A DNA stretch of 64,000 nucleotides from Serpentinimonas maccroryi (GTDB lineage Bacteria; Pseudomonadota; Gammaproteobacteria; Burkholderiales; Burkholderiaceae_C): NCBI RefSeq assembly GCF_000828915.1, contig NZ_AP014569.1:1240001-1304000 (forward strand), given 5' to 3'. Positions within the stretch are counted from its first letter, which is position 1. Every line of letters starts with the position of its first letter. The notes below the pieces were generated by a model. It was not told the DNA's origin and ran no database searches. It worked only from the letters and a program-made list of their open reading frames with translations. Both the position numbers and the translations under genes were made by a program. Below are positions 1 to 10,017 of this stretch, piece by piece.

Positions 1-71
1 TCACCTTCAGCCTCTACACCCACCCCGACTTCATGCTCAAGCTGGCCAATCAGTTTTGGCTGTGCTTCTGA
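1..71 (+). CDS. 3' end of an unrecognised protein gene (partial)
   Basis: An open frame enters from the left edge and stops at TGA 69-71. The visible 22 residues end in LANQFWLCF. The piece is too short for me to name a family. It reads in the same direction as the following permease but is separated from it by about 200 bases, so an operon link is uncertain. Confidence 0.45.
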   Translation, partial: TFSLYTHPDFMLKLANQFWLCF

Positions 72-76
72 TGCAG

Positions 77-103
77 CTGTTGCTGCTGTTGCTGCTGTTG
101 CCG
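77..103. repeat. 9-bp tandem repeat, three copies
   Basis: The unit CTGTTGCTG occurs at 77-85 and 86-94, with a third copy differing at one base at 95-103. It lies just after the stop codon of the partial upstream gene. The rest of the 72-273 gap shows no gene and no convincing promoter. Confidence 0.6.
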
Positions 104-273
104 TCGCTGCCGCCGCTTCCTGCACGCCCCCAGTGGGCTTGGCGCCCCCGCCTCGCCTTTGTCATACCTGCGTCACCCGCTTCGGTTTAGTATCCGGCCA
201 CTGCGCGGTTTCGACCCGAGCGCGCTGGCCTGTTGCCGCACCCTCAGTTGCCCCCCTTTAGTGAAACCTGCCG

Positions 274-1719
274 ATGTTTGATATTTTGGTCATCCTCATC
301 ACCCTAGGTCTGCTGATTTACTTGGCCTACCGGGGCATCAGCCTGCTGATCTTGGCGCCGGCGCTGGCCACCTTTGCCGTCGTCGCCACGCTCGACGGCC
401 CGGTGCTGGCCAGCTACAGCCAGGTTTTCATGGGTTCGGCGGCGGGCTTTATCGCGCTCTACTTTCCGGTGTTTCTGCTCGGCGCCATTTTTGGCAAGTT
501 GATGGAAGACTCGGGCAGCGCCAAGGTCATGGCCAACGCCATCATCGGCTTGCTTGGCAGCCAGCGCGCCATCTTGGCCGTGGTGCTTTCGTGCGCGGTC
601 ATGACCTATGGCGGCGTGTCGCTGTTCGTGGTGGCTTTTGCGGTCTATCCGATTGCGGCGGCGCTGTTTCGCCAAGCCAACATCCCCAAGCGCCTGATGC
701 CGGCCACGATTGCGCTGGGTGCCTTCACCTTCACCATGACGGCGCTGCCGGGCACGCCCGCGATCCAAAACGCGATTCCGATGCCGTTTTTCGGTACCAC
801 ACCCTTCGCTGCGCCGGGGCTGGGCCTGATCACCGCGCTGGTGATGTTTGTCCTCGGCATGCTGTGGCTCGAGTACCGCGCGCGCCAGCTCGCCGCCGAG
901 GGCTACGGCGTGCACTCCGACGACCCGGCCACGCCCGACAAAGCCATGCGCGAACGCGCCGCCGGCGAGGGTTTCGATGTCATGGAGCTCACCCCCGAAC
1001 GCCCCTCTGTCGGCTTGCCACCGGCTTGGGTGGCGGTGTTGCCGCTGGTGTTGGTGATCGCCATCAACCTGCTGTTCACTTTTGTTTTGATCCCGCGCAT
1101 GGACACCGGTTTTCTGGCGCTGCCGCTCTACGGCGAGACCGACATCGACCAAGTGCGCGGCATCTGGTCGATCATCGCCGCCCTGACGCTGTCGATCATC
1201 GTGCTCATCGCCATCAACTGGCGCCGCCTGCCCAAGCTCACGCTCAGCATGGACTGTGGCGCCAACGCTGCGCTGCTGCCGATCTTCAACACCGCCAGCT
1301 TGGTCGGCTTTGGCGCCGTGATCGCCTCGCTCGCCGCCTTTGTCCTGATCCGTGACTCGGTGGTGATGCTTGGCGGCGACAACCCCTTGATTTCGCTGGC
1401 TATTGCCGTCAACATTTTGGCCGGCATGACCGGTTCGGCCTCGGGCGGCATGAGCATTGCGCTGTCCACCTTGGGCGACACCTACCTGGCCATGGCGCAG
1501 GCGCACGGCATCAGCCCCGAGCTGCTGCACCGCGTCACCGCCGTGGCCACCGGCGGGCTCGATTCCTTGCCGCACAACGGCGCCGTGATCACCTTGCTGG
1601 CCATCTGCGGCCTCACGCACCGGCAGGCCTACCCCGACCTAGCCATGACTGCCATGGCCGTGCCCTTGGTGGCGCTGGTGGTGCTGATCACGCTGGGCAC
1701 GGTGTTTGGCAGTTTTTGA
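274..1719 (+). CDS. GntP-family permease (gluconate/organic-acid type)
   Basis: A 481-residue integral membrane protein of GntP-family type. Hydrophobic segments run from the extreme N terminus (MFDILVILITLGLLIYLAYR) to the C terminus. A hydrophilic cytoplasmic loop sits at about residues 200-250. GntP proteins are inner-membrane symporters for gluconate or related hydroxy acids, and the substrate here cannot be told from sequence. The family usually has about 440-470 residues, so this copy is full length. No sugar-acid catabolic gene lies beside it, and dapA downstream is unrelated. It could equally carry another carboxylate such as citrate or a hydroxyacid. Confidence 0.75.
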   Translation: MFDILVILITLGLLIYLAYRGISLLILAPALATFAVVATLDGPVLASYSQVFMGSAAGFIALYFPVFLLGAIFGKLMEDSGSAKVMANAIIGLLGSQRAILAVVLSCAVMTYGGVSLFVVAFAVYPIAAALFRQANIPKRLMPATIALGAFTFTMTALPGTPAIQNAIPMPFFGTTPFAAPGLGLITALVMFVLGMLWLEYRARQLAAEGYGVHSDDPATPDKAMRERAAGEGFDVMELTPERPSVGLPPAWVAVLPLVLVIAINLLFTFVLIPRMDTGFLALPLYGETDIDQVRGIWSIIAALTLSIIVLIAINWRRLPKLTLSMDCGANAALLPIFNTASLVGFGAVIASLAAFVLIRDSVVMLGGDNPLISLAIAVNILAGMTGSASGGMSIALSTLGDTYLAMAQAHGISPELLHRVTAVATGGLDSLPHNGAVITLLAICGLTHRQAYPDLAMTAMAVPLVALVVLITLGTVFGSF

Positions 1720-1812
1720 GTTTGGGGCGCACCGCCGCGGGTTTGCACCGGCAATGCGCGCGGCTGGGTAGAATGCGCGCTTGACCCACCGCTTTTGCAC
1801 CCCACACCGCAT

Positions 1813-2700
1813 ATGACGACACCGATCACTGGCAGCATCGTGGCCTTGGTCACCCCCATGCACCCCGATGGCAGCGTGGACTATCCGGCTTTGCGCCGCC
1901 TGATCGACTGGCACATCGCTGAGGGCACCGACTGCATCGGCGTGGTCGGCACCACCGGCGAATCGCCCACCGTGAGCGTGCAAGAGCACTGCGAGATCAT
2001 CCGCGTGGCGGTCGAACAGGCCGCTGGCCGGCGCCCGGTGCTGGCCGGCTGCGGCGCCAACTCCACCGCCGAAGCAATTGCGCTGGCGCGCTACGCGCGC
2101 GAGGTCGGGGCCGACTACCAGCTGCAAGTCGTGCCCTACTACAACAAACCGACCCAAGAAGGCCAGTACCAGCACTTCAAGGCCATCGCCGAAGCCTGCG
2201 GCGAGCTGCCCATCATGCTCTACAACGTGCCCGGGCGCACGGTGGCCGACCTGCAACCCGAAACCGCGCTGCGGCTGGCTGAACTGCCGGGTATTTTTGG
2301 CATCAAGGAGGCCAGCGGCAACATCGAGCGCGCCCAATGGCTGATCCGCCAAGCGCCGACCGGCTTTGGCATCTATTCGGGCGACGACGCCACCGCCGTG
2401 GCCCTGATGCTGTGCGGCGGCCACGGCAACGTGAGCGTGACCGCGAACGTGGCCCCGCGCCTCATGCACGAGCTCTGCGCCGCCGCCTGCGCCGGTGACG
2501 TGGCGCGCGCCATGGCATTGCAGATGCAGCTGCTGCCGCTGCACAAACAGTTGTTCATCGAACCGAACCCGATCCCGGTCAAGTGGGCGCTCGAGCGCCT
2601 CGGGCGCTGTGGCGCCACCCTGCGCCTGCCGCTCACCCCCCTCACCCCCGCCAGCCAGAGCGTGGTCGAACAAGCCCTGCACGAAGCCGGCTTGCTGTAA
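1813..2700 (+). CDS. dapA: 4-hydroxy-tetrahydrodipicolinate synthase
   Basis: DapA condenses pyruvate with aspartate semialdehyde, the first committed step of lysine and meso-diaminopimelate synthesis, in the cytoplasm. The 295-residue protein has the TIM-barrel hallmarks: the TTGESPT motif near residue 45, YYNKPTQEG with Tyr109/Tyr110, Tyr137 in LYNVPGRT, and the Schiff-base Lys165 in IKEASG. A TTG six codons upstream is also in frame, but the ATG at 1813 gives the usual length and N terminus. bamC follows directly. This dapA-bamC (formerly dapA-nlpB) linkage is conserved in proteobacteria and supports both calls. Confidence 0.96.
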   Translation: MTTPITGSIVALVTPMHPDGSVDYPALRRLIDWHIAEGTDCIGVVGTTGESPTVSVQEHCEIIRVAVEQAAGRRPVLAGCGANSTAEAIALARYAREVGADYQLQVVPYYNKPTQEGQYQHFKAIAEACGELPIMLYNVPGRTVADLQPETALRLAELPGIFGIKEASGNIERAQWLIRQAPTGFGIYSGDDATAVALMLCGGHGNVSVTANVAPRLMHELCAAACAGDVARAMALQMQLLPLHKQLFIEPNPIPVKWALERLGRCGATLRLPLTPLTPASQSVVEQALHEAGLL

Positions 2701-2774
2701 GCTCAAGCCCTTCACGCGCGCCCCACTCTGCCCCGACCCGCCCCGAACCCGACCGCCCGCACCAGACACCCGCC

Positions 2775-3917
2775 ATGAATCCGATCGCCCAGACCCCACA
2801 CCGCCGCCCCGCCCTTGCCACCACGGCCCTGACCGGCAGCGCCTTGGTCATCACGGCGCTGCTGGCCAGCGGCTGCTCGGTGCTGCAAGAAGACCGCATC
2901 GACTACCGCAGCGCCCGCCCGGCCGCCACCCTCGAGGTGCCACCCGACCTGACGCAGTTGCAGCGCGATAGCCGCTTTGTGGCCCCCGGCACCACCGCCG
3001 TGACGGCGGCTGGTTTTCAGCTCCCGCAACCCGGGGCCGCAGCCCTACCCACGGCGACGGTGCAAGTGGGCGACGTGCGCATCGAGCGCGCTGGCGACCA
3101 GCGCTGGCTGGTGGTCAACCGCCCCCCCGAGCAGCTCTGGAGCCCGATCCGCGATTTTTGGCAGGCCAACGGCTTCCTCCTCACCCTCGATCAGCAACAA
3201 CTGGGTCTGATGGAAACCGACTGGGCCGAAAACCGCGCCCAGATCCCACAAGACATCATCCGCGCCACCCTCGGGCGCCTGTTCGACACCCTGTACTCCA
3301 CCGGCGAGCGCGACCGCTTTCGCACCCGGCTCGAGCGCCGCGCCGATGGCGGCACCGAAATCTTCATCAGCCACCGCGGCATGATCGAAGTCTTCAACGA
3401 GCGCCGCGACAGCACCCTGTGGCAGCCGCGCCCCACCAACCACGAACTCGAAGCCGAATTTTTGCGCCGGCTCATGGTGCAACTGGGCGTGACACAGGAG
3501 CAGGCGCAGGCCCTAGTGGCCGCCGCCACCCCGGCGCAACCGCTGTCGCGCATCGAAACGGTCAACAACCTGCCGGTGCTGCAACTCGACGAAGGCTTCG
3601 ACCGCGCTTGGCGCCGCGTCGGGCTGGCGCTCGACCGCACCGGCTTCACGGTCGAAGACCGCGACCGCGCCCAAGGCCTGTACTTTGTGCGCTTCGTGGC
3701 CCCCGATGCCACCCCCGCGCGCGCCGAACCGGGCTTCTTTGGCCGCCTCTTGGGTGGCGCGCGGGCGCAGGCAGCGGCGGCGCCGGAGCGCTACCGCATC
3801 GTGGTGCGCAGCACCGACAACCGCAGCACGGTCTCGGTGCTCGACGCCGCCGGCCAGCCCGCCCCGGCGGCGGTGGCGCAGCGCATCGTGCAAGTGCTGG
3901 CCGCCGACCTGCGTTAA
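2775..3917 (+). CDS. bamC: Outer-membrane assembly lipoprotein BamC
   Basis: BamC is an accessory lipoprotein of the BAM complex, which inserts beta-barrel proteins into the outer membrane. The 380-residue product has a signal sequence ending in the lipobox LLASGC, with Cys34 as the lipidation site. An extended segment (DYRSARPAATLEVPPDL) typical of the BamC N terminus follows, then two NlpB/DapX helix-grip domains at roughly residues 95-210 and 250-380. The ATG at 2775 is chosen because it places the signal peptide at the N terminus; the open frame continues upstream into dapA without signal features. It lies 74 bases after dapA. Confidence 0.92.
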   Translation: MNPIAQTPHRRPALATTALTGSALVITALLASGCSVLQEDRIDYRSARPAATLEVPPDLTQLQRDSRFVAPGTTAVTAAGFQLPQPGAAALPTATVQVGDVRIERAGDQRWLVVNRPPEQLWSPIRDFWQANGFLLTLDQQQLGLMETDWAENRAQIPQDIIRATLGRLFDTLYSTGERDRFRTRLERRADGGTEIFISHRGMIEVFNERRDSTLWQPRPTNHELEAEFLRRLMVQLGVTQEQAQALVAAATPAQPLSRIETVNNLPVLQLDEGFDRAWRRVGLALDRTGFTVEDRDRAQGLYFVRFVAPDATPARAEPGFFGRLLGGARAQAAAAPERYRIVVRSTDNRSTVSVLDAAGQPAPAAVAQRIVQVLAADLR

Positions 3918-4014
3918 GCGAGCGCCCCATACTTCGTCCACCCGGCCCGCTGCGGGCCGGCCACAGCCGGGGCGGCCCTCATAGCTGCGGCACCCCCGGC
4001 CCAAGCGCTCGAGC

Positions 4015-5379
4015 ATGACACCCAGCCCGCTTCCAGACGCTGCAGACGCACCCACCGGCTACGACCCCGGCCCGCGCTGGAAACTGCGCTACTGGTCGAT
4101 TTTTTTGGGTCAGGCGGTGTCGCTGATCGGCTCGGCCATGACGCAGTTCGTGCTGCTGTGGTGGATCACCGACACCACCGGCAGCGTCTCGATGCTGGCC
4201 ATCGCCGGCATCTTGGCCCTGCTGCCCTACGCGCTGCTCAGCCCCATCGGCGGCGTGCTGGCGGACCGCTACAACCGGCGCCTGTTGATGATCGCCGCCG
4301 ACACCCTAGGCGCGCTGTGCATGGTGCTGCTGATCGTGCTGTTCCTGACCGGGCGCATCGAAATCTGGCACGTGTTCGTGATGGTCTTCATCCGCGGCTC
4401 GCTGCAAGCGATCCAGTACCCGGCGGCAGTGGCCAGCTTGGCCAATCTGGTGCCCACGCATTTTCTGCCACGCGCCATCGGCCTCAACCAAAGCCTGACC
4501 GGCATCATGACCGTGGCCGCAGCACCCTTGGGCGCTTTTGCCATCAGCATCCTGCCCATCGGTTGGGCCTTGAGCATCGACGTCTTCACCGCCTTTTTGG
4601 GCATCATCCCGCTGCTGCTGTTCACCATCCCGCAGCCGCAGCGACCCAAACAGCGCGTACACGGTTTTTTTGACACCCTGCGGCGCGATTTCGTCGAGGG
4701 CTTCAGGGCCGTGTGGTCGGTGCCGGGGCTGCGTAAACTGTACGCCCTGCTGGCCTGCGTGGTGATGGTGGTGATGCCCTCGTTTACATTGGTGATGCTG
4801 CTGATCCGCAACCACTTTGGTGGCGGCCCGGCCGAGGTGGCACTCATGGAAGGCTTGGCCGGGCTGGCGATGATCGTGGCCGGGCTGGTGGTGGCCGCGA
4901 TTGCGCCCAAGCGCCACATCCGCTGGGTGATCGCCGGTTTTGCCCTGTCGTGCTTCATGCTGGCCGCCACGGCCTTGCCCGAGCGCGACTGGTTTGTGCT
5001 GGCCGTCGTGGCTTGGACGCTGAGCGGGTTTTTCTACATCATCGGCAACGCGCCGCTCTCGACGCTGCTCTTGACCACGATCCCGAATCACCTGCAGGGC
5101 CGGGCGCTGTCGCTCATGACCACGGTGGTGGCGCTGGCAGCGCCGATCGGGCTGGCGCTGGCGGCGCCGGTGGGCGAGCTGCTGGGCATCCGCGGCCTGT
5201 TCATCTTCATGGGCGTGACGGGCGGCTGCCTGGTGCTGCTCGGGCTGCTGTCGCGCGACATCCGGCGCCTGGACGTGACGCGGGTGCACAGCGCCGGGCC
5301 GCAAAGGCAAAAGCCAAAAACCGAGGCTACACCGGCCTCAGATGCCAAGCCCGACCGGCCCGACAGATCCGATTCTTAA
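4015..5379 (+). CDS. MFS transporter (efflux type)
   Basis: A 454-residue major facilitator superfamily protein with about 12 membrane segments. The loop 2-3 signature GGVLADRYNRR is clear, near residue 85. The first part (WSIFLGQAVSLIGSAMTQFVLLWWITD) resembles the MFS_3/enterobactin-exporter-like group that often exports siderophores, macrolides or other drugs. The hydrophilic C-terminal tail is rich in Lys, Pro and Asp. The substrate cannot be predicted. It is transcribed with bamC but after a 97-base gap, and it converges on mrp. Confidence 0.8.
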   Translation: MTPSPLPDAADAPTGYDPGPRWKLRYWSIFLGQAVSLIGSAMTQFVLLWWITDTTGSVSMLAIAGILALLPYALLSPIGGVLADRYNRRLLMIAADTLGALCMVLLIVLFLTGRIEIWHVFVMVFIRGSLQAIQYPAAVASLANLVPTHFLPRAIGLNQSLTGIMTVAAAPLGAFAISILPIGWALSIDVFTAFLGIIPLLLFTIPQPQRPKQRVHGFFDTLRRDFVEGFRAVWSVPGLRKLYALLACVVMVVMPSFTLVMLLIRNHFGGGPAEVALMEGLAGLAMIVAGLVVAAIAPKRHIRWVIAGFALSCFMLAATALPERDWFVLAVVAWTLSGFFYIIGNAPLSTLLLTTIPNHLQGRALSLMTTVVALAAPIGLALAAPVGELLGIRGLFIFMGVTGGCLVLLGLLSRDIRRLDVTRVHSAGPQRQKPKTEATPASDAKPDRPDRSDS

Positions 5380-5447
5380 GGGGGATGGGGGATGGGGGCT
5401 GGGGATCTGTGCACTGCCCAGCCGCCCCTGCCCATGCGGCAGGCCTA

Positions 5448-6542
5448 TCAGGCGCCAGCAACCACCTTGAGCGCGCCCAGCTTGCTCGAGTAGTCGCGCC
5501 CAAGCAAGCTCAGCGCCGCCGCCGTGCGCAACGCCAAGCGCCGGTACTGCGCCGCCAGTTCGCCCTCGGGCGCGGCCACCACGATCGGTTCGCCGCGGTC
5601 GGCTTGCTCGCGGATGGCCAGCGCCAGCGGCAGGGTGCCCAAGCACGGCAGGCCCAGTTCGGCCGCCAAGCGCTGCCCACCCTCGAGGCCAAACACCGCT
5701 TCGGCGTGGCCGCAGCGGCTGCACACGTGCATCGCCATGTTCTCGACCAGCCCCAGAATCGGCACCCCGACCTTCTCAAACATGCGGATGCCCTTGCGCG
5801 CGTCTTGCAGGGCCACGTCTTGGGGCGTGGTAACGATCAGCGCCGCCGTCAGCGGCACCCGCTGCGCCATGGTCAGGTGGATGTCGCCGGTGCCGGGCGG
5901 CAGATCGACGATCAGGTAATCCAGCGCCTGCCAGTTCGACTGGCGCAGCAGCTGCTCCAGCGCCTGCGTAGCCATCGGGCCGCGCCAGATCATGGCGTCG
6001 TCGGGCTTGATCAAAAACCCGATCGACATCACCTGCACCCCGTGCCGGCTCAGGGGCTCCATGGTTTTGCCATCCAAACTCTCGGGGCTTTGGCCCTGCA
6101 AACCGAGCATGGTGGGCACGCTGGGGCCGTAAATGTCGGCATCGAGCACGCCCACGCGGGCCCCTTCGGCCGCCAGCGCCAGCGCCAGATTCACCGCCGT
6201 GGTGCTCTTGCCCACGCCGCCCTTGCCCGAGGCCACGGCGACGATGTTTTTCACCTGCTCGAGCACCGGCACGCTGCGCGTCACCTGATGGGCCACGATG
6301 CGCGTGTGCCACTGCACCCGCACCTTGCCCACCCCCGGCACCGTTTGCGCGGCCGCGGTGAGGGCCTGCGTCAGCTCGGGCCACAGGCTCTGCGCCGGAT
6401 AGCCCAGCTCGACCTCAAACGACACCTCGGCGCCAGCTATGTGCAGGTTTTTGAGCGCTTTGGTCGAGACAAAATCGCGCCCGGTCAGCGGGTCGATCAC
6501 GGTTTGCAGCGCTTGCAGCAGCGCTTGGGTTTCGATAGCCAT
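5448..6542 (-). CDS. apbC: Iron-sulfur cluster carrier ATPase, Mrp/ApbC family
   Basis: Mrp/ApbC proteins bind and transfer [4Fe-4S] clusters in the cytoplasm, using a ParA/MinD-type ATPase. The 364-residue product has an N-terminal MIP18 (DUF59) domain at about 1-85. A deviant Walker A motif GKGGVGKST follows at 106-114, then the switch DLPPGTGD and the carrier motif CSRC downstream of VENMAMH. Length and domain order match the family. It is divergent from metG, a pairing common in proteobacteria. Such a carrier may also serve the Fe-S-rich hydrogenase in this window, but that is inference. Confidence 0.93.
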   Translation of the reverse strand: MAIETQALLQALQTVIDPLTGRDFVSTKALKNLHIAGAEVSFEVELGYPAQSLWPELTQALTAAAQTVPGVGKVRVQWHTRIVAHQVTRSVPVLEQVKNIVAVASGKGGVGKSTTAVNLALALAAEGARVGVLDADIYGPSVPTMLGLQGQSPESLDGKTMEPLSRHGVQVMSIGFLIKPDDAMIWRGPMATQALEQLLRQSNWQALDYLIVDLPPGTGDIHLTMAQRVPLTAALIVTTPQDVALQDARKGIRMFEKVGVPILGLVENMAMHVCSRCGHAEAVFGLEGGQRLAAELGLPCLGTLPLALAIREQADRGEPIVVAAPEGELAAQYRRLALRTAAALSLLGRDYSSKLGALKVVAGA

Positions 6543-6660
6543 ATTGCACAGTCCAAGTAAAGCCTAACAGCGGCATCGAGTCTAATGCGATCGCGCCCTG
6601 TGGCAGCGCTGCGGCGCCCTATAACCGCAGCGGCCCACGTGCATCGAGTGGCTGTGGCGC

Positions 6661-6683
6661 AGATGCATGGGCAAGATGCATGG
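6661..6683. repeat. Two 10-bp direct repeats containing ATGCAT
   Basis: AGATGCATGG occurs at 6661-6670 and 6674-6683, a 13-bp period, in the apbC-metG intergenic region. A -10-like TAAAAT at 6701-6706 follows, with no good -35. Function unknown. Confidence 0.4.
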
Positions 6684-6736
6684 CCAACGGTTGCGGCCGT
6701 TAAAATCAACTGCTTGCCCGCCTACTGCCTTGCCCC

Positions 6737-8905
6737 ATGACCCAGCGCCGCTTCTTCGTCACCACCGCCTTGCCCTACGCCAACGGCGCCTTCCACATCG
6801 GCCACATCATGGAGTACATCCAGGCCGACATCTGGGTGCGCTCGCAGCGCCTGCACGGGCACGAGGTGCACTTCGTCTGCGCCGACGACGCCCACGGCGC
6901 GCCGATCATGATCGCCGCCGAAAAAGCCGGCCAGACGCCGCCGCAGTTCGTCGCCGCCATCGCCGCTGGGCGCGCGCCCTACCTCGAGGGCTTTCACATC
7001 CGCTTCGACCACTGGCACAGCACCGACGCCCCCGAAAACCACGAACTGGCGCAGCGCATCTACCTCGACCTCAAGGCCGCCGGGCTGATCGAGAGCCGCA
7101 CCATCGAACAGTTTTTCGACCCCGAGAAAAACATGTTCCTGCCCGACCGCTACATCAAGGGCATCTGCCCCAAGTGCGGCGCGCCCGACCAGTACGGCGA
7201 CAACTGCGAAGCCTGCGGTGCCGTCTATACCCCGACCGAACTGCGCGCGCCCTACTCGGCGCTCTCGGGGGCGACGCCGCTGCTGCGCCAGTCGGAGCAC
7301 TTCTTTTTCAAGCTCTCCGATCCGCGCTGCCTCGAGTTCCTCGACCAGTGGACCAACACCCCCGGGCGCCTGCAACCCGAGGTGCTGAACAAAATCAGCG
7401 AATGGCTCGCCCCCGGCGACGACGGCCAAGCCAAAATGGGCGACTGGGACATCAGCCGCGACGCGCCCTACTTCGGCATCCAGATCCCGGACGCACCGGG
7501 CAAGTACTTCTACGTCTGGCTCGACGCCCCGGTGGGCTACTTGGCCAGCCTCAAGCACCATTTCGACCGCGGCCAAGCGGCCGCGCACTGGCACCCGGCC
7601 TCGCGCACGGCGCAGAGCTTTGAGCAGTTTCTGGCCGACCCGGCGGTCGAGCAGGTGCACTTCATCGGCAAAGACATCATCACCTTCCACAGCCTGTTCT
7701 GGCCGGCGATGCTGCATTTTTCGGGCCGCAAAGTGCCCAGCGCGATTTACGTGCACGGCTTTCTGACCCTCAACAGCGGCGAGAAGATGAGCAAGAGCCG
7801 CGGAACCGGGCTCGATCCGCTCAAATACCTGCAACTCGGCCTCAACCCCGAGTGGCTGCGCTACTACTTGGCGGCCAAGCTGAGCAGCCGCAACGAAGAC
7901 GTGGACTTCAACCCGCAAGACTTCGTCGCCCGCGTCAACTCCGACTTGGTCGGCAAATACATCAATATCGCCTCGCGCGCCGCCGGTTTTCTGGCCCAGC
8001 GCTTCGACGGCCGCTTGGGGCCCTTGGCCCCCGATGGCGAAGCCCTGCTCGACGGCCTGCAGCGCGCCGTGCCGGCCGTCGCCGAGCTGCTGGCCGAGCG
8101 CGAGTACGGCAAAGCCATCCGCGAAACCATGGCGCTGGCCGACCGCGTGAACGAATACGTCGATCAAAACAAGCCCTGGGAACTGGCCCGCCAGCCCGAC
8201 TGCGCGCCGCGGCTGCAAGACGTGTGCAGCACCTGCATCGAGTGCTTCCGCGTGCTGACGGCGCTGCTCAAGCCGGTGCTACCGGTGCTGGCCGCGCAGG
8301 TGGAAGCCTTTTTGCGCTGCGCGCCGCTCGACTGGGCCAACGCCGCCACGGCCTTGGGCCCCGGCCACACCATCGGCGCCTACCAGCACCTGATGCAGCG
8401 CGTGGACGCCAAGCGGTTACAGGAATTGTTTGAGCCCAGCACGCCAGTGGCGTCTGCTGCCTCGGCGGCGCCAGCAGCCAAAACCAGCCACGCCGCCACG
8501 CCCCACGCCCCCCCAACCGAGCGCAACCCCCACGCCCCGCTGCCCGGCGGCGAGTCCATCGCCCCGCCGATCGGCATCGATGACTTCGCCAAAGTCGATC
8601 TGCGCATCGCGCGCATCGTCGCTTGCGAGGCCGTGAGCGGCTCGACCAAGCTGCTGCGCCTGACCCTAGACGCCGGCGAGGGCCGCATGCGCAACGTCTT
8701 CTCCGGCATCGCCAGCGCCTACCAGCCCGAACAACTGGTGGGCCAGCTCACCGTGCTGGCGGCCAACCTGGCGCCGCGCAAGATGAAATTCGGCGTCAGC
8801 GAAGGCATGGTGCTCTCGGCCGCGCACGCCGACCCCGAAGCCCGCCCCGGCCTGTACCTGCTGCAAGCCTGGCCGGGCGCCGAGCCGGGGATGCGGGTGG
8901 GCTAA
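6737..8905 (+). CDS. metG: Methionine-tRNA ligase
   Basis: MetG charges tRNA-Met and initiator tRNA with methionine. The 722-residue class I synthetase shows HIGH at 20-23, a zinc knuckle ([18 protein letters not shown]) around residue 145-165, and KMSKS at 350-354. An alanine/proline-rich linker lies at about 570-610. A C-terminal EMAP-II-like tRNA-binding domain starting at [16 protein letters not shown] completes the long dimeric form of the enzyme. The start at 6737 fits the conserved N terminus ([11 protein letters not shown]). The gene is divergent from apbC. Confidence 0.98.
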   Translation: MTQRRFFVTTALPYANGAFHIGHIMEYIQADIWVRSQRLHGHEVHFVCADDAHGAPIMIAAEKAGQTPPQFVAAIAAGRAPYLEGFHIRFDHWHSTDAPENHELAQRIYLDLKAAGLIESRTIEQFFDPEKNMFLPDRYIKGICPKCGAPDQYGDNCEACGAVYTPTELRAPYSALSGATPLLRQSEHFFFKLSDPRCLEFLDQWTNTPGRLQPEVLNKISEWLAPGDDGQAKMGDWDISRDAPYFGIQIPDAPGKYFYVWLDAPVGYLASLKHHFDRGQAAAHWHPASRTAQSFEQFLADPAVEQVHFIGKDIITFHSLFWPAMLHFSGRKVPSAIYVHGFLTLNSGEKMSKSRGTGLDPLKYLQLGLNPEWLRYYLAAKLSSRNEDVDFNPQDFVARVNSDLVGKYINIASRAAGFLAQRFDGRLGPLAPDGEALLDGLQRAVPAVAELLAEREYGKAIRETMALADRVNEYVDQNKPWELARQPDCAPRLQDVCSTCIECFRVLTALLKPVLPVLAAQVEAFLRCAPLDWANAATALGPGHTIGAYQHLMQRVDAKRLQELFEPSTPVASAASAAPAAKTSHAATPHAPPTERNPHAPLPGGESIAPPIGIDDFAKVDLRIARIVACEAVSGSTKLLRLTLDAGEGRMRNVFSGIASAYQPEQLVGQLTVLAANLAPRKMKFGVSEGMVLSAAHADPEARPGLYLLQAWPGAEPGMRVG

Positions 8906-8967
8906 CCCCCCGGGGGCGCTGCCCAAAGCCCGCCGCGCTGGGCGCAAGGCTGAGTCTGCAGCCACTC

Positions 8968-8991
8968 TTTGCACCCCATTTTGCACCCCAT
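8968..8991. repeat. Perfect 12-bp tandem duplication
   Basis: TTTGCACCCCAT is repeated exactly twice, head to tail, between the convergent stops of metG and the AEC transporter. I see no terminator with a T-tract in this 91-base gap. Confidence 0.7.
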
Positions 8992-8996
8992 CTCAC

Positions 8997-9968
8997 TCAA
9001 ACCCCCACCAGCCACGACAGCAGCAGCATCCAGCCGCTTAAAGTGAGCAGCGCCAGCAGGGTCGAGACGCCCATGGCCGCCGTGGTCAGGTCTTGCACCA
9101 CCTGGTAGCGCTGGGCAAACAAAAACACATTGGCCCCGGTCGGCAAGCCGGCAGCCACCACCAGCACCACCAGCGCCAAGCCGTCGATGCCCAAAGCCCA
9201 AGCGCTGGCCCCCACCATCATGGGCAGCAGCAGGTTTTTGCTCGCTGCCAGCAGCAGCGCCGGGCCCCAGTGGCCGCGCAAGCTCAAGCCCGCCAGACTC
9301 ACTCCCACCAGCACCAGCGCCAGCGGGCCAAAGGCGCTGCCCAGCAGCTGCAGCGGCAGCTGCACCACCCCGGGCAGCACCCAGCCGGTCTGGGCAAACA
9401 GCAGGCCGCAGAGGATGGGCAGCGGCACTGGATGGATGAGCGCGCTTTTCATGGCCGACAGGGCAATTCGGGCGACGCGCTGCAGCGTCAAGGGCGCAGC
9501 GTGCTGCTCCCGCTCCTCGCGCGCCTGCGCCAGTTCGAGCATGATCGTTGCCGCCGTGAGCAACACCAGCGAATGCACCGAGATCAGCGTCAGCAGCGTC
9601 ACCAGCCCGGCTTGCCCATAAGCCAGTTTGACCAGCGTGATGCCGATCATCACCAGATTGCTGAAGGTGCCCGCCAAAGCCAGCACCACGCTGCGGCAGC
9701 TCAAACCCCGCAGCAGCACGCTGAGGCCAAACAGCACCCCTACGGCCAAAAAATAAGCCCCCACCGGGCGCAGGTCGAGCTCGTCGATCTGCACCGTGCT
9801 CATGGTGTGAAACAGCAGCGCCGGGCCCAGCACCAAGAACACGAGGTTCGACAAATCAGGCACCGACTCGGTGCGCATCCAGCGCATCTGCCCAGCCAAG
9901 TAGCCGACCGCGATCAGCAGAAAAACCGGCGTCAGCGACAAAAAAACGGGGTGGTCGGTCAAGCTCAC
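8997..9968 (-). CDS. AEC-family (auxin efflux carrier-like) transporter
   Basis: A 323-residue membrane protein. Its N terminus (LTPVFLLIAVGYLAGQMRWM) and the later segment AGLPTGANVFLFAQRY are typical of the AEC/MleP family. About ten hydrophobic helices are arranged as two five-helix halves. Bacterial members move malonate, malate or other organic acids, or remain uncharacterised. The plant auxin name does not imply auxin transport here. It stands alone, convergent with metG and 49 bases upstream of the msrA stop codon on the other side. Confidence 0.85.
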   Translation of the reverse strand: MSLTDHPVFLSLTPVFLLIAVGYLAGQMRWMRTESVPDLSNLVFLVLGPALLFHTMSTVQIDELDLRPVGAYFLAVGVLFGLSVLLRGLSCRSVVLALAGTFSNLVMIGITLVKLAYGQAGLVTLLTLISVHSLVLLTAATIMLELAQAREEREQHAAPLTLQRVARIALSAMKSALIHPVPLPILCGLLFAQTGWVLPGVVQLPLQLLGSAFGPLALVLVGVSLAGLSLRGHWGPALLLAASKNLLLPMMVGASAWALGIDGLALVVLVVAAGLPTGANVFLFAQRYQVVQDLTTAAMGVSTLLALLTLSGWMLLLSWLVGV

Positions 9969-10017
9969 GACCGCAGTGTAGCCCGCGCTTTAGGCACAGC
10001 CTGCATCCCGCAGCCTC

